A stretch of DNA of 64,000 nt from Alternaria dauci (lineage: Eukaryota > Ascomycota > Dothideomycetes > Pleosporales > Pleosporaceae), in contig NC_091272.1 in the NCBI RefSeq assembly GCF_042100115.1, forward strand, positions 3,348,001-3,412,000, written 5' to 3'. How positions within the stretch are numbered: position 1 is the first letter of the stretch; every line of letters begins with the position of its first letter. A program made the position numbers and the translations under genes. This document shows, one piece after another, positions 14,002 to 23,724 of this stretch. The notes below the pieces were generated by a model that saw only the letters and a list, made by a program, of their open reading frames with translations, searched no databases and was not told the origin of the DNA.

Positions 14002-15646
14002 ATGGTTATTACAATCACAGGCGCCGAGACGAGGGATGTGCGGTTTCCGGTACGTTTTAATGATCGATCATACTTTGAAGAGAGTGCTGACATCGTTCGA
14101 CTAGACATCCCTTGATAAGACTGGTTCCGATGCTATGAACGCAGCTGGAGATTACTCCTCGGCTTACTGCATCTTACACACAGATTCTGAATTCAAGGGT
14201 CATGGTATGGTAAGTTTAGATTCCATCTGACATCATAAAACAAGTGAAAACGATAGACTATGAGGCGATGAGAACCTTGTTACATTGCTTTCTTATCATA
14301 CCTCCATCTCAACGCTTTGGGCGAAGCATTCTGTTCATGACGGATTACCTCAAATTCTATTTCAATTCGGTTTTCATTCGCTTACACATTCTAGACCTTC
14401 ACAATTGGTCGTGGTAACGAGATCGTGTGCACTGCCATCGCCTATCTCGCGGACCGCATCAAGGGCCACACACTCGACTCCCTTGTTGCCAACTGGGGAA
14501 AGACATGGCGTCACCTAGTCAATGACTCTCAACTCCGCTGGATCGGACCAGAGAAGGGTGTCATCCATCTCGCTCTTGGTGCCGTTGTAAACGCTATCTG
14601 GGATCTGTGGGCAAAGTCGCTTGGCAAGCCTGTATGGCGTATCGTAGCAGATATGACACCACAGCAGATTGTCGATTTGATTGACTTCCGTTACATAACC
14701 GATGCCATCACTCCCGAGGAGGCGCTGGAGATTCTTACCAAATCCGAAGCTGGTAAGAAGGAGCGACTCCAAGAAGCCCTTGACAGCCAAGCCGTGCCCG
14801 CATACACCACCTCTGCGGGTTGGTTAGGCTACGGAGAAGACAAGATGCGTGGCCTCCTCAAGGAGACACTGGCGAAGGGATACAAGCACTTCAAGCTCAA
14901 GGTTGGAAGCGACATTGCGCAAGATAAGCAGCGTCTTAGCATCGCCAGAGAGATTATCGGTTTCGACAAGGGCAATGTGCTCATGGTCGATGCGAACCAA
15001 GTGTGGAGTGTACCAGAGGCAATTGAGTACATGAAGGCGTTGAAAGAGTTCAAGCCGTGGTTCATCGAGGAGCCCACCAGCCCTGACGACGGTATGTATT
15101 TTCCATCTTTCTCACTAGTGTTACATCGAATATTGACTGACTCCTCCAGTCCTTGGCCACAAGGCCATAAGAGAAGCCCTCAAGCCCTACAACATCGGTG
15201 TCGCAACCGGAGAAATGTGCCAAAACCGCGTCATGTTCAAGCAATTCCTCGCCTCAGGAGCCATCGACATTTGCCAGATCGACGCCTGCCGTCTCGGTGG
15301 TGTCAACGAAGTCATTGCCGTCCTCCTCATGGCTGCCAAATTCAACGTCCCCATTGTACCGCACTCCGGTGGCGTCGGTCTGCCAGAGTACACGCAACAT
15401 CTTTCTACCATTGACTACGTTGTTGTTTCAGGGAAGAAGTCGGTACTCGAGTACGTTGACCACTTGCACGAGCACTTTTTCCACCCGTCGAGAATCGAGA
15501 ACGGATACTATGTTACACCCATGGATCCTGGTTACTCGGTCGAGATGAAGCCCGAGAGTATGGACAAGTTTAGCTTCCCTGGAGGCAAGGATGGGTGGTG
15601 GCAGAGTGAGGAGGCGAAGCCAATCTTGGAGGGCATCAGGATCTAA
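14002..15646 (+). CDS. gaaB: L-galactonate dehydratase (enolase superfamily, D-galacturonate catabolism)
   Basis: Four exons, 14002-14049, 14105-14209, 14395-15091 and 15150-15646, give 448 residues. Mandelate-racemase-type residues are all present: the Lys motif FKLKVG, metal ligands in MVDANQVW, FIEEPTSPDD and ATGEMCQNR, and the general-base His in PHSGGVGL. The reconstructed N-terminus (ETRDVRFPTSLDKTGSDAMN) is characteristic of the L-fuconate/L-galactonate dehydratase group. In fungi the close family member is LGD1/GaaB, which dehydrates L-galactonate to 2-keto-3-deoxy-L-galactonate. The GaaC-type aldolase follows 938 bp downstream on the same strand, supporting this pathway over L-fuconate. 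The second intron (14210-14394, 185 bp) is unusually long for this window. Exact substrate specificity is inferred. Confidence 0.85.
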
Positions 15647-16584
15647 GCGTGGGTTTGGTTGATGAAGTTTGATTAAGAGCAATTTTAATGGAGTAGACTA
15701 TTATGCGTGTTTGAATATGCATGATTTCTCGCCTGGATGCAACAAAAAATGATTGATGTCCGGAACTGCAGCTCGCAAGCCAGCTCTGGTTGCATTTCCT
15801 GGAGAGTCCGAACTATTTTAATCTGCTCTCCATCATCATCATTATCATCATTATCACCTTTGAGTCCAATCTAAACTTGTGAGGCAACCTTACGCTGCCA
15901 GGCCAACTGTTTTGGAAGATGATCCAATATTCAAAATCTTCCGTAGTGGGGGCTCAACGGAGGAATCTGCATTTTGGTAGTGTAGCCACTTCAGGTTCTG
16001 GAAGTTGGCGCTACTCTTAGTTGTTACTGCTTTTCCGGGCCTTTCGGGTAATTTATCCTACACACTCGTGGTAGTTCAAGGATGGCGGGAGCTGTCCAGT
16101 TTCCGCAAATAGCAGCGGGGTTCGAGGAATGTGAGGGGCAGGCCAGTCGATCTTGAATGAACCTCACAATACATGCTGAAATTAACATATTCAAGCACCA
16201 TAAAAGAGAATGGCACTGAGATCCATGATCATTAGATTGGTGAATTATGCTAAGAACATACCTAGGTAGGCTCGATGCAAGAAATGAAGTTGCGTTAATC
16301 GGACGGTCGGACCGTTCCGTCCAGGCGGCTATTCAAGGCTCACGGCATACCTCCCGATACTGCATGAACACCTGCGTCTTCTCAACTCATTTGTGTTGTA
16401 TATAATTTCACTCATACACTGCTGCATTTGACAAGTCAAATTGCTCCAAACCCTGGAAAGAAGCTGTCTGGATATCATCATTAAATCTACGGCCCCGTCT
16501 ACACCCACTACCCCGCCTAGATCACCGGAGCCTGTCCAGGAAGCATATAATATCCAAAGGCCAGTTCCCACGATTAGTAACATA
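15647..16584. other. Intergenic region between gaaB-like and gaaC-like genes
   Basis: 938 bp without a gene. It includes a short (TCA/TTA)n-type microsatellite at about 15831-15857 and AT-rich DNA toward the right. The sequence AGATTGGTGAAT near 16235 is one base away from the reverse of a GaaR-type TCCNCCAAT element. That is suggestive only. Confidence 0.35.
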
Positions 16585-17532
16585 ATGGCTCCTCCCCCAA
16601 CTCCAGGAGTCTGGTGCCCCGCAGTAACCTTCTACACCCCGGAAAGCGACACCGCAACCTTGGACCTCGCAGCACAAAAGCAGTACTTCACATACCTCTC
16701 CAAATCAGGTCTTACTGGCCTAGTCATTCTTGGCTCGAACGCTGAAGCATTTCAGCTCACTCGCGATGAGAAGATAGCGTTAATAAAATGCGCCCGAGAA
16801 GCTGTTGGCCCTAACTACCCCCTGATGGTGGGAATCTCGAGCTTCTCCGTACCACAGGTGATGGAGAATATCAGCGACGCTATCGAAGCTGGAGCGAACT
16901 ACGGGCTGTTGCTACCGGCCGCATACTATGGACCTGCGACATCGAAGGAGGTTGTCATGGCCTTCTACAATGAGGTAGCGCAGAAGTCTGAGTTGCCCAT
17001 TGTTATATACAACTTTCCAGGCATCTGCAACGGGGTAGATCTCGACTCTGTCACAATCGCTGCACTTGCCAAACAAAACCCAGGGAAGATCGTCGGTGTA
17101 AAGTTGACATGTGGTAGCGTAGCGAAAATCACAAGGCTTTGCGCAGAGTTGCCAAGCGATACCTTTTCTACGTATGCTGGACAGGCGGATTGGCTCGTGG
17201 CCGGGCTGGCAGTCGGAAGCGCTGGTTGCGTCTCAGCATTCAGTAACGTCTTCCCAAAGGTGTGCTCGAAGGTCTACGAGTTGTACACTAGCGGCAAGAC
17301 GCAAGAAGCATTGGAGCTACATCGGAAGGCGGCGCTTGCAGAAAGCCCTATCAAGGCTGGTATTGCTCCCACGAAGCACGCCGTCAGCCAGTACAGTGCG
17401 AAAGCAGCTGGTATTGAAGGTGCGGAAGAGAGGCTTAACCCAAGGCGACCATACATGCCTGTTGGTGAGGCGCTGAAGACGAGTGTAAAGAGTGCTATGG
17501 CAGAACTCGCCGCGATAGAAAACAGCTTGTAG
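16585..17532 (+). CDS. gaaC: DapA-family 2-keto-3-deoxy-L-galactonate aldolase, GaaC/LGA1 type
   Basis: Intronless, 315 residues. It has a class I (Schiff-base) aldolase fold of the DHDPS/NAL superfamily: the substrate-loop region LGSNAEAFQL (GxxxE-type motif with Ala/Glu), the catalytic Tyr in VIYNFPG and the Schiff-base Lys in IVGVKLTCG. The fungal family members include the L-threo-3-deoxy-hexulosonate aldolase that splits the GaaB product into pyruvate and L-glyceraldehyde. The start is the ATG giving MAPPPTPGVWCPAVTFY; the frame is open further upstream but has no earlier ATG. The closeness to the gaaB-like gene is the main argument for this function. Other DapA-type aldolases (for example 4-hydroxy-2-oxoglutarate or trans-hydroxyproline pathways) remain possible. 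Confidence 0.78.
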   Translation: MAPPPTPGVWCPAVTFYTPESDTATLDLAAQKQYFTYLSKSGLTGLVILGSNAEAFQLTRDEKIALIKCAREAVGPNYPLMVGISSFSVPQVMENISDAIEAGANYGLLLPAAYYGPATSKEVVMAFYNEVAQKSELPIVIYNFPGICNGVDLDSVTIAALAKQNPGKIVGVKLTCGSVAKITRLCAELPSDTFSTYAGQADWLVAGLAVGSAGCVSAFSNVFPKVCSKVYELYTSGKTQEALELHRKAALAESPIKAGIAPTKHAVSQYSAKAAGIEGAEERLNPRRPYMPVGEALKTSVKSAMAELAAIENSL

Positions 17533-17849
17533 ATCAGGTCTATGTATCGTCCTTCCAAGTTAGTTTGAGTGAAGATACTTGCACCTAATGCAAGAACAAT
17601 TCTTCCATGATCTACACGCGGCAAATCAATGTTACGTGTGCATGTTTTCCTCCCTCAAAATTTTGAATACGTGATAGGCAAGGGCCGATAGGCGATGATG
17701 TTCGCATTGGTGTTGTAAGGACATTCATGAGCCAAGAGAAACCTCAGGATTGGGGAAAGGGCGGACCCTGAATTTAGCGGCGCACGTGCCTTATCGATAA
17801 CAATCATTCACGTCTCGAACTTTTTCCAACTCTACTTAGCACAACAAAG
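17533..17849. other. Intergenic spacer, aldolase 3' end to RSA3
   Basis: 317 bp. No gene or repeat was recognised; it should contain the aldolase terminator and the RSA3 promoter. Confidence 0.4.
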
Positions 17850-18453
17850 ATGGCGGCGCAAAGAGGAGCAAACGTTGTCGAAAAGAAGAAGAGGTCGAAG
17901 AAGAGAAGAACGAGGACCGAAGGTGCGACACGTGTATCGACTAGATGGCGAAGCATGCGCTAACGATTGAGCAGTCTCATCATCGAGCGAAAGTGACAGC
18001 GATGTCTCGAGCCCAAGGAGCCAAAAAGTGGCTGCGGTAGAAGAAGAGGCCAAGGTACCATAGTCGCGTCGAAAAGAGTTCGTCTGAGCTGACTTGAAAA
18101 AGGAGACTTCACCAGCACCAACACCCGCCAAGAAAGAGAAGAAGAAGAGGAAGTCTCAGGCTGGTAGTGCACCGGAGGCGCAGCCAGATGAGGATGTTGC
18201 AATGACAGATGCGCCAGCTCCTGCGCCACAACCAAAAGCAGCGTCAAAAGCCAGCAAGCAGGCCCAAGAGGACTTTAGCGCTATCTACCTGCGCAAAGTC
18301 GCAGCCGAGTTCGCCGATGATCTCGACAAAGTGCGTGAAGCGCAAGATTTCAAGGCGAGTAGCGTGCCGATGCTTATCCATGCGCTCAAGCAAGGCGAAA
18401 GTCTGTTCAGTGTAGAAGAGCGAAGAAGGGTCGCTGGAGCTGCAAACGCGTAG
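17850..18453 (+). CDS. RSA3: Ribosome assembly protein 3 (Rsa3 domain)
   Basis: Three exons, 17850-17922, 17975-18054 and 18103-18453, encode 167 residues. The N-terminus is very basic (VEKKKRSKKRRTRTE), followed by Ser/Asp and Pro/Ala stretches with KKEKKKRKS, typical of nucleolar assembly factors. The C-terminal ~60 residues form the Rsa3 domain (AIYLRKVAAEFADDLDKVRE, then SSVPMLIHALKQG). Yeast Rsa3 acts in 60S pre-ribosome maturation. The last intron has a weak acceptor (AAAAAG) but keeps the frame. The next gene, the inverted 5' half of SKI3, converges on it with only 156 bp between stops. Confidence 0.85.
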
Positions 18454-18609
18454 AGAACGAGGCAAGCATGGGCGGCGTTTGGTGTTTAAGTTTTGGTATT
18501 GATTCTTAAGATTATCTTAATGGAAATATGTGTAACCATGCAGAGGCACCTAGGTCCGGTCCCGTTCATGCACCAAAACGCCTTGCTATGCCGAATCTCG
18601 TGAAGACAC

Positions 18610-19522
18610 CTAGTACGCCTCAACTTCCATGCCGCTCCGCCATTCCAACTCGATTGTCCAAGCCAGTAGATTCGGATGCTTGATAACAACCATATCGTGT
18701 GCCAGCTTCATGACCTTCTCTCTCTTGGCTGCTTTCTCTCCTGATGGCAACACCATCAAGGTATCGTACGCCCTAGCCAGCAGCTTCTCCTCGTATTCGC
18801 GCCTCAGCTCATCGTCTCTTGTCCAGTTGATGATTTCCTCGTAGATTTCCTCTAGCGGGCTAGCAGCATATATCTCGTTCTTCACAGAGGAGGTGGTGCC
18901 TTCCAGTGTCGCGCCGATGCGGAGTCGCCTCTCTTCTATGAGCCGCTTGATTGCTGCAGCTTCTTGTGTCTCGTGGATCTCGGCGATGCGCGTGTAGGTT
19001 TTGGACGGGTCCGGCAGGCGGCCTTCAAGGTACGAGTAGACGGGTGAGGATGGTAGTTGTGTACTAAGCGCACGTGCATACTGAGTCTTGGTGCCATGTG
19101 CGCGGGCATGGTCTACGAGCTTATCAATGGCGGATTGAGACTTGTACGCATCGTCGCTAACCTGGTTAGTATTTCATCTTTATCTGCAGTGTCTGTAGCG
19201 CATACAGGTTCATGTAGATTTGCGCCAGCTCCAGGCCAACGTCAATGTTCTCATCAACCTTCGCGCCCTTGAGGCCCTCGTACATGCCCCTCAGCCCTAG
19301 CCATGCCTGCGGATCGTCGGGCTTGATCTTGGTCGCATTGTAATAGGCCTTCGCTGCTTCATCAAACTTGCTCAAGCCATCGTTGGCGCGTCCAAGGAAC
19401 AGATACGCAAAGTAGTTCTGGGCATCTTTCTCTAGTACAGCCTCCGCCTGGTTCTTTGCTTCCTCCCAATCCTTTGCGCCAATAGCAGCCTTTGCGGCCC
19501 TGAGAGCGGTCTTCGTAGACAT
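18610..19522 (-). CDS. SKI3: SKI3 amino-terminal part, separated and inverted
   Basis: Two minus-strand exons, 19522-19206 and 19156-18610, give 287 residues. The intron (19157-19205) has a GTATGC donor, a TACTAAC branch and a GGTTAG acceptor. The N-terminus MSTKTALRAAKAAIGAKDWE, followed by TPR helices (NYFAYLFLGRANDGLSKFDE, AWLGLRGMYEG), is the start of fungal Ski3. The body matches the Ski3 region with YLEGRLPDPSKTYTRIAEI, INWTRDDELRREYEEKLL and VVIKHPNLLAWTIELEW. There it stops, seven residues after ELEW, although in fungal Ski3 the chain continues for more than 1,000 residues. The continuation is found head to head at 19860-23291 on the other strand. Ski3 is the TPR scaffold of the cytosolic Ski2-Ski3-Ski8 complex that feeds mRNA to the exosome. 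Either a genuinely split gene or a local assembly inversion would give this picture. Confidence 0.85.
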
Positions 19523-19859
19523 GGCGATGGTTCAAGTAACGATGGTAGGAATCAGGCCGTCCGTACGGCGTTGTTCGTGCTATGAAAGAGCCATGAGGAG
19601 TGCATTGAACTGTGGAAGCTTTGGTGGGGCTTGCAGCGTCCAAAGACCAAGCAATGACGCACGGCATGCTAGCGCCGATCCTGGGGTCCAGCCTTACCAA
19701 AAGACAAACAACAACCTCGACCTTCTGCAACTCACCTGCCACGATTTTTCGCCGCTTACTCTTCCGGACGCTCTTAGTAGTTCATTCCAGTTCCTTTCTT
19801 TGCAGCATCTATCGGCGTTCTACGTTCCATTGGCTGGGTAAAATATTCGGGTTGTTGTC
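19523..19859. promoter_or_regulatory. Head-to-head spacer between the two SKI3 halves
   Basis: 337 bp between the start codons of the minus-strand N-terminal half and the plus-strand C-terminal half. If a single inversion produced the arrangement, most of this is the original SKI3 promoter and 5' UTR, now serving both directions. The right part (about 19735-19830) is pyrimidine-rich on the plus strand, as in core promoters elsewhere in the window. No specific site is assigned. Confidence 0.45.
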
Positions 19860-22800
19860 ATGGCGTCACACGCGGACAGTGCGCACGACCTGCTGGATCT
19901 CGACATATCGACATTGCGGCAATTCCTTGAGCTATTCCCCAATGAAGGCCTATCAAAAGTTATCACTGGCTGGCTGAGCAGTGGCATATCAAAATACCCG
20001 CTTACGGAAGAGGGCGACTCAAGAGAAGGACCTGACCTTAGTGAAGGAGGGGTAGCTCTTACCCAAGATGTGCCCGTATCACAAGAGGACTGCTTGGTGT
20101 TGATGACGGAAGGGCTTGGGGAGGCTGCGAGGTCACCACTGGCGCATTGCTTGCTCGGAGACTACTACCTGTTCTTGGAAGAGTACGAAAGCGCAGTCGA
20201 AACGACAAGAAAAGGCCTCAAGTACGCGGTTGCCGAGGCGAAGAAAACCGACTTGTCCTTCCAAAAGACGCGCGATGCTTTGAGCAGCACACTTGCTACT
20301 GCCCTGGTCTATTACCAGGCTCCAAGAAACCATCTGGAGGCCAAAGGCATCTTCGAATCCATCTTGAAGCGCAAGCCACAGTTCACTTCTGCCCTCATCG
20401 GCATCGGACTGGTCTTGGAAGAAGAAGAGGAATACGAGCAAGCTTTCCAATTCCTTGAAAAGGCGCTGCAGCAAGATCCCTCAAACGGCCGCATAGGTGC
20501 AGAATCAGCCTGGTGTCAAGCACTTGCAGGCGACTACAAGACTGGATTAGAAAGACTCCAAGGATATCTCGACTATCCGCAGCTCGATGCCTCCAAGCAA
20601 AGAGGCCGTGAGCTCCGCGCGCAGACACTTTATAGGATAGGTGTCTGTTTATGGGAGCTCGACCCATCAAAGGCTGCGAGGAAGGACCGCCAAAGAACGT
20701 ACGCGAAGCTACTTGCGGCGATCAAAGCAAACTCAAATTATGCTCCAGCGTACACTCTGCTCGGCATTTTCTACGAAGACTACAACAAGGACCGCAAAAG
20801 AGCACGACAGTGCTTTCAGAAGGCTTTTGAGTTATCGCCCTCTGAGGTTGTTGCAGCAGAGCGCTTAGCACGCCTTTTCGCCAATCAAGGCGAGTGGGAC
20901 ATCGTTGAGGTTGTCTCCCAGCGAGTAGTGGACTCTGGTAAAGCGCGCCAGACGCCAGGCTCAAAAAGAAAAGGCGTTAGCTGGCCTTTCTCCGCACTGG
21001 GTGTCGTGCAGATGAACAAGCAAGAGTACCAAAAGAGCATCGTGTCGTTCTTATCCGCGCTACGCATCAGCCCGGATGACTACTACTCCTATGTCGGCCT
21101 CGGTGAGAGCTATCATAACTCCGGACGATACAACTCAGCATCACGCGCGTTCAATTACGCAGAAAACCCCACAGATGGTGTTGTGTTGAAGAGGTCAGAT
21201 GAAGAGGGATGGTTTACAAAGTACATGCTTGCCAATGTCAATCGCGAGTTGAGTGAGTTCGACGAAGCCCTCGCGGGGTACGAAGCAGTACTAGCCTCTC
21301 GACCGAAAGAAGTCGGCGTCTCAATAGCACTCCTACAGACGCTTGTAGAGAAGGGTTGGCATTGCGTTGAGACGGGCTTTTTCGGAGAGGCTGCCAACAG
21401 CGCCACCCGGGGTATCGAGGTTGCGCTGACGATAACCGAGTACAAACCGGATGCTTTCAACCTTTGGAAAGCTGTCGGTGATGCATGCAGTTTGTTCACC
21501 TGGGTCCAGGAAAAGCTCAAGCAATTCCCTGTGGAGTTGGTCGAGAAGGTGCTGCGCAGCAAGTCGGACATGAAGATCGATTTTGACGAGCACAAGGACA
21601 TCGATGGGCTCGGTCAGGATGCTTTAGCTGCACTTTCCACAGACGAACACACTATCCTCGCAAAGGTGCTCAAAGCCGCGATACTTGCACAAAAGCGAGC
21701 AATATCTAGTTGTGCGCATGACATACACGCACAAGCTGTGGCGTGGTACAACCTAGGATGGACTGAGTACAGAGCGCACGTCTGCTTAGAGCAGGAAGGC
21801 ATTGAAGGTTTCAAATTAACGACATACCTCCGAGCAGCTATGAGATGTTTCAAACGCGCTATCGAACTCGAGGCCGGCAATTCTGAGTTCTGGAACTCGC
21901 TTGGTGTCATTACAACGACATTGAACCCTAAGGTCGCGCAACATGCTTTTGTTCGCTCCTTGCATCTGAACGAACGCAGTGTGCACACTTGGACGAACCT
22001 TGGAGCGCTTTACCTGCTACAAAATGATCACGAGCTTGCGCACACCGCCTTTTCACGAGCGCAATCACAAGATCCCGACTATTCGTTGGCCTGGGTGGGC
22101 GAAGGTATCATTGCATTGCTTACCGGAGACTCCAACGAGGCGCTTTCCCATTTCACCCACGCATTCGAGCTCTCAGAGTCATCATTGCTCTTGACCAAGC
22201 GCCAATATGCCGTCTCGGCTTTCGACTTCCTTGTTTCTTCGCCTTCGTCATCTAGCAACATCACGAACCTCATACAACCTCTGTTCGCGCTCCAACAGCT
22301 CAATATACAGGTACCTTACGACATTTCGCACAAGCACCTCGCGGCACTATTCCTAGAGCGGGTCGGCGACTACGATGCAGCAGTAACTGCTCTTCAAGCC
22401 GTAAACGAGACCGTCGAGCAAGAATACGAGAAGTCAGAGTCGCTGACATCACTGGCCCGTGTTGCACAAGCCAAGACAGACCTGTCTCGAAATCTCCTCG
22501 CCATCGGATCTTATGGTTCAGCTGTGGAAGAAGCTGAGACGGCATTGGATCTGCTCTCGGAGGTAGAAAGCGATGCAGACCAGTCTGTGTTGTCCAAGGA
22601 TCATATCATAAAGAGTAAGCTATCAGCTCGTCTTACAGCTGGTCTAGCACACTACTTCAGCGGCTCCTTTGATGCCGCCATACCCTATTTCCGAACGTCG
22701 CTCGAGGCAACCGGAGCCAACCCAGACATCATTTGCATCCTCGCCGAAGTGCTCTGGGCCAAGGGTGGAGAGACCGAGAAGCAAGTGGCCCGCGACCAAC

Positions 22801-23291
22801 TCTTTGCCGCTATAGAGAAGCACGAAGGCCATGTCGGCTTGTTGACACTCATCGGTGCCATGACAGTGCTTGATGATGACTTGGAAACCATGGAAGCCAT
22901 CAAAGACGATCTGGACCGACTTCGCACGAACAAGGAGCTCAGTGACGAGCAGCTTGCACGGGTGGAGAAGGTTGTTGAAGCCATCTCAGTTAGTTTGGGT
23001 GGCGAGGAACAAGAACTGGACGAGGCTCGACGCAGTGTCATGCTTGCGCCTTGGAAGCACACTGGTTGGAGTGAGCTTGCTGACGCTGCTGGAGGTGACG
23101 TTTTTGCCAGTACACTTGCAAAGGAAACTGCGATGCGCAACGCACCGCCGAACGGTACTTTGAGTGCTGTTGGCTTGGCGGGTGCTATGGGAAGTACTGG
23201 CGATGTACGAGATGCTCAGAGGGCAATTATGCTAGCACCCTGGTGCACAGATGGCTGGAGTGCCTTGGCCGAGTGTGTTCAAAGTGCTTGA
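19860..23291 (+). CDS. SKI3: SKI3 carboxy-terminal part (TPR scaffold of the Ski complex)
   Basis: Intronless, 1,143 residues, built of tetratricopeptide repeats (for example ALIGIGLVLEEEEEYEQAFQ, SYVGLGESYHNSGRYNSASR and NLGALYLLQNDHELAHTAF). After a short non-conserved leader (MASHADSAHDLLD) it enters the Ski3 family sequence in mid-protein at LDISTLRQFLELFPNEGLSK. This is the segment that should directly follow the end of the minus-strand gene at 18610. The C-terminus (LAPWKHTGWSEL, LAPWCTDGWSALAE) is that of Ski3. Together the two halves add up to about 1,430 residues, the size of an intact fungal Ski3. No frameshift or internal stop is present, so the half is under coding constraint or was split recently. 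The start codon is the first Met after the presumed breakpoint. Confidence 0.88.
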   Translation: MASHADSAHDLLDLDISTLRQFLELFPNEGLSKVITGWLSSGISKYPLTEEGDSREGPDLSEGGVALTQDVPVSQEDCLVLMTEGLGEAARSPLAHCLLGDYYLFLEEYESAVETTRKGLKYAVAEAKKTDLSFQKTRDALSSTLATALVYYQAPRNHLEAKGIFESILKRKPQFTSALIGIGLVLEEEEEYEQAFQFLEKALQQDPSNGRIGAESAWCQALAGDYKTGLERLQGYLDYPQLDASKQRGRELRAQTLYRIGVCLWELDPSKAARKDRQRTYAKLLAAIKANSNYAPAYTLLGIFYEDYNKDRKRARQCFQKAFELSPSEVVAAERLARLFANQGEWDIVEVVSQRVVDSGKARQTPGSKRKGVSWPFSALGVVQMNKQEYQKSIVSFLSALRISPDDYYSYVGLGESYHNSGRYNSASRAFNYAENPTDGVVLKRSDEEGWFTKYMLANVNRELSEFDEALAGYEAVLASRPKEVGVSIALLQTLVEKGWHCVETGFFGEAANSATRGIEVALTITEYKPDAFNLWKAVGDACSLFTWVQEKLKQFPVELVEKVLRSKSDMKIDFDEHKDIDGLGQDALAALSTDEHTILAKVLKAAILAQKRAISSCAHDIHAQAVAWYNLGWTEYRAHVCLEQEGIEGFKLTTYLRAAMRCFKRAIELEAGNSEFWNSLGVITTTLNPKVAQHAFVRSLHLNERSVHTWTNLGALYLLQNDHELAHTAFSRAQSQDPDYSLAWVGEGIIALLTGDSNEALSHFTHAFELSESSLLLTKRQYAVSAFDFLVSSPSSSSNITNLIQPLFALQQLNIQVPYDISHKHLAALFLERVGDYDAAVTALQAVNETVEQEYEKSESLTSLARVAQAKTDLSRNLLAIGSYGSAVEEAETALDLLSEVESDADQSVLSKDHIIKSKLSARLTAGLAHYFSGSFDAAIPYFRTSLEATGANPDIICILAEVLWAKGGETEKQVARDQLFAAIEKHEGHVGLLTLIGAMTVLDDDLETMEAIKDDLDRLRTNKELSDEQLARVEKVVEAISVSLGGEEQELDEARRSVMLAPWKHTGWSELADAAGGDVFASTLAKETAMRNAPPNGTLSAVGLAGAMGSTGDVRDAQRAIMLAPWCTDGWSALAECVQSA

Positions 23292-23724
23292 GCATGAACA
23301 AGGCTATCTCGCAGACATACGATATGAACAGCTATAGAGCTCTCATAGTTTCGAATAATTTATTTGCATCAACGAAACTACTGAAAGCACGTTGTGTTTG
23401 TTGTATACGCATAGCGTATTGACGTTGACATTCGACGTTAAGCTGGCGTTGCTGCGAAAAAGTTCATTCTCTTAATTGTAGGGGATGCCAAAGCGCAGCC
23501 TGAGGCTAGAAGCTATCTTGTGTTCTGTTGGCATCTTAGTTTGAACCACAGCAATTACAGCCAGTGGCTCTTCAGAGCGAACAGCGTCCAATTCCATAGT
23601 GTGATGCATGTGGTGGTAACGGGCTGTTGCAAATACAATGGAGCGTGAAATCGGTCATAGGCACGTTCTGATTCCAGTCGTTTCATGTCATTACCTTGTG
23701 TCTGCTGCTGAGCAGTCGAGAGTC
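23292..23724. other. Intergenic, convergent 3' ends of SKI3 C-half and clpP
   Basis: 433 bp between two converging stop codons. No gene, RNA or repeat recognised. Confidence 0.4.

Noticed and set aside
14002..15646. Calling the dehydratase an L-fuconate dehydratase (ENOSF1 type)
   Set aside because: The families are close and the motif set fits both. The adjacent GaaC-type aldolase and the fungal context favour L-galactonate. Kept as the stated alternative.
15831..15857. TCA/TTA microsatellite as a regulatory or coding element
   Set aside because: A simple short repeat in intergenic DNA with no frame or site significance.
18610..23291. Two unrelated TPR genes rather than a split SKI3
   Set aside because: The first ends and the second begins at consecutive points of the Ski3 family sequence, and together they have the normal length without overlap. 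Independent TPR genes would not show this.
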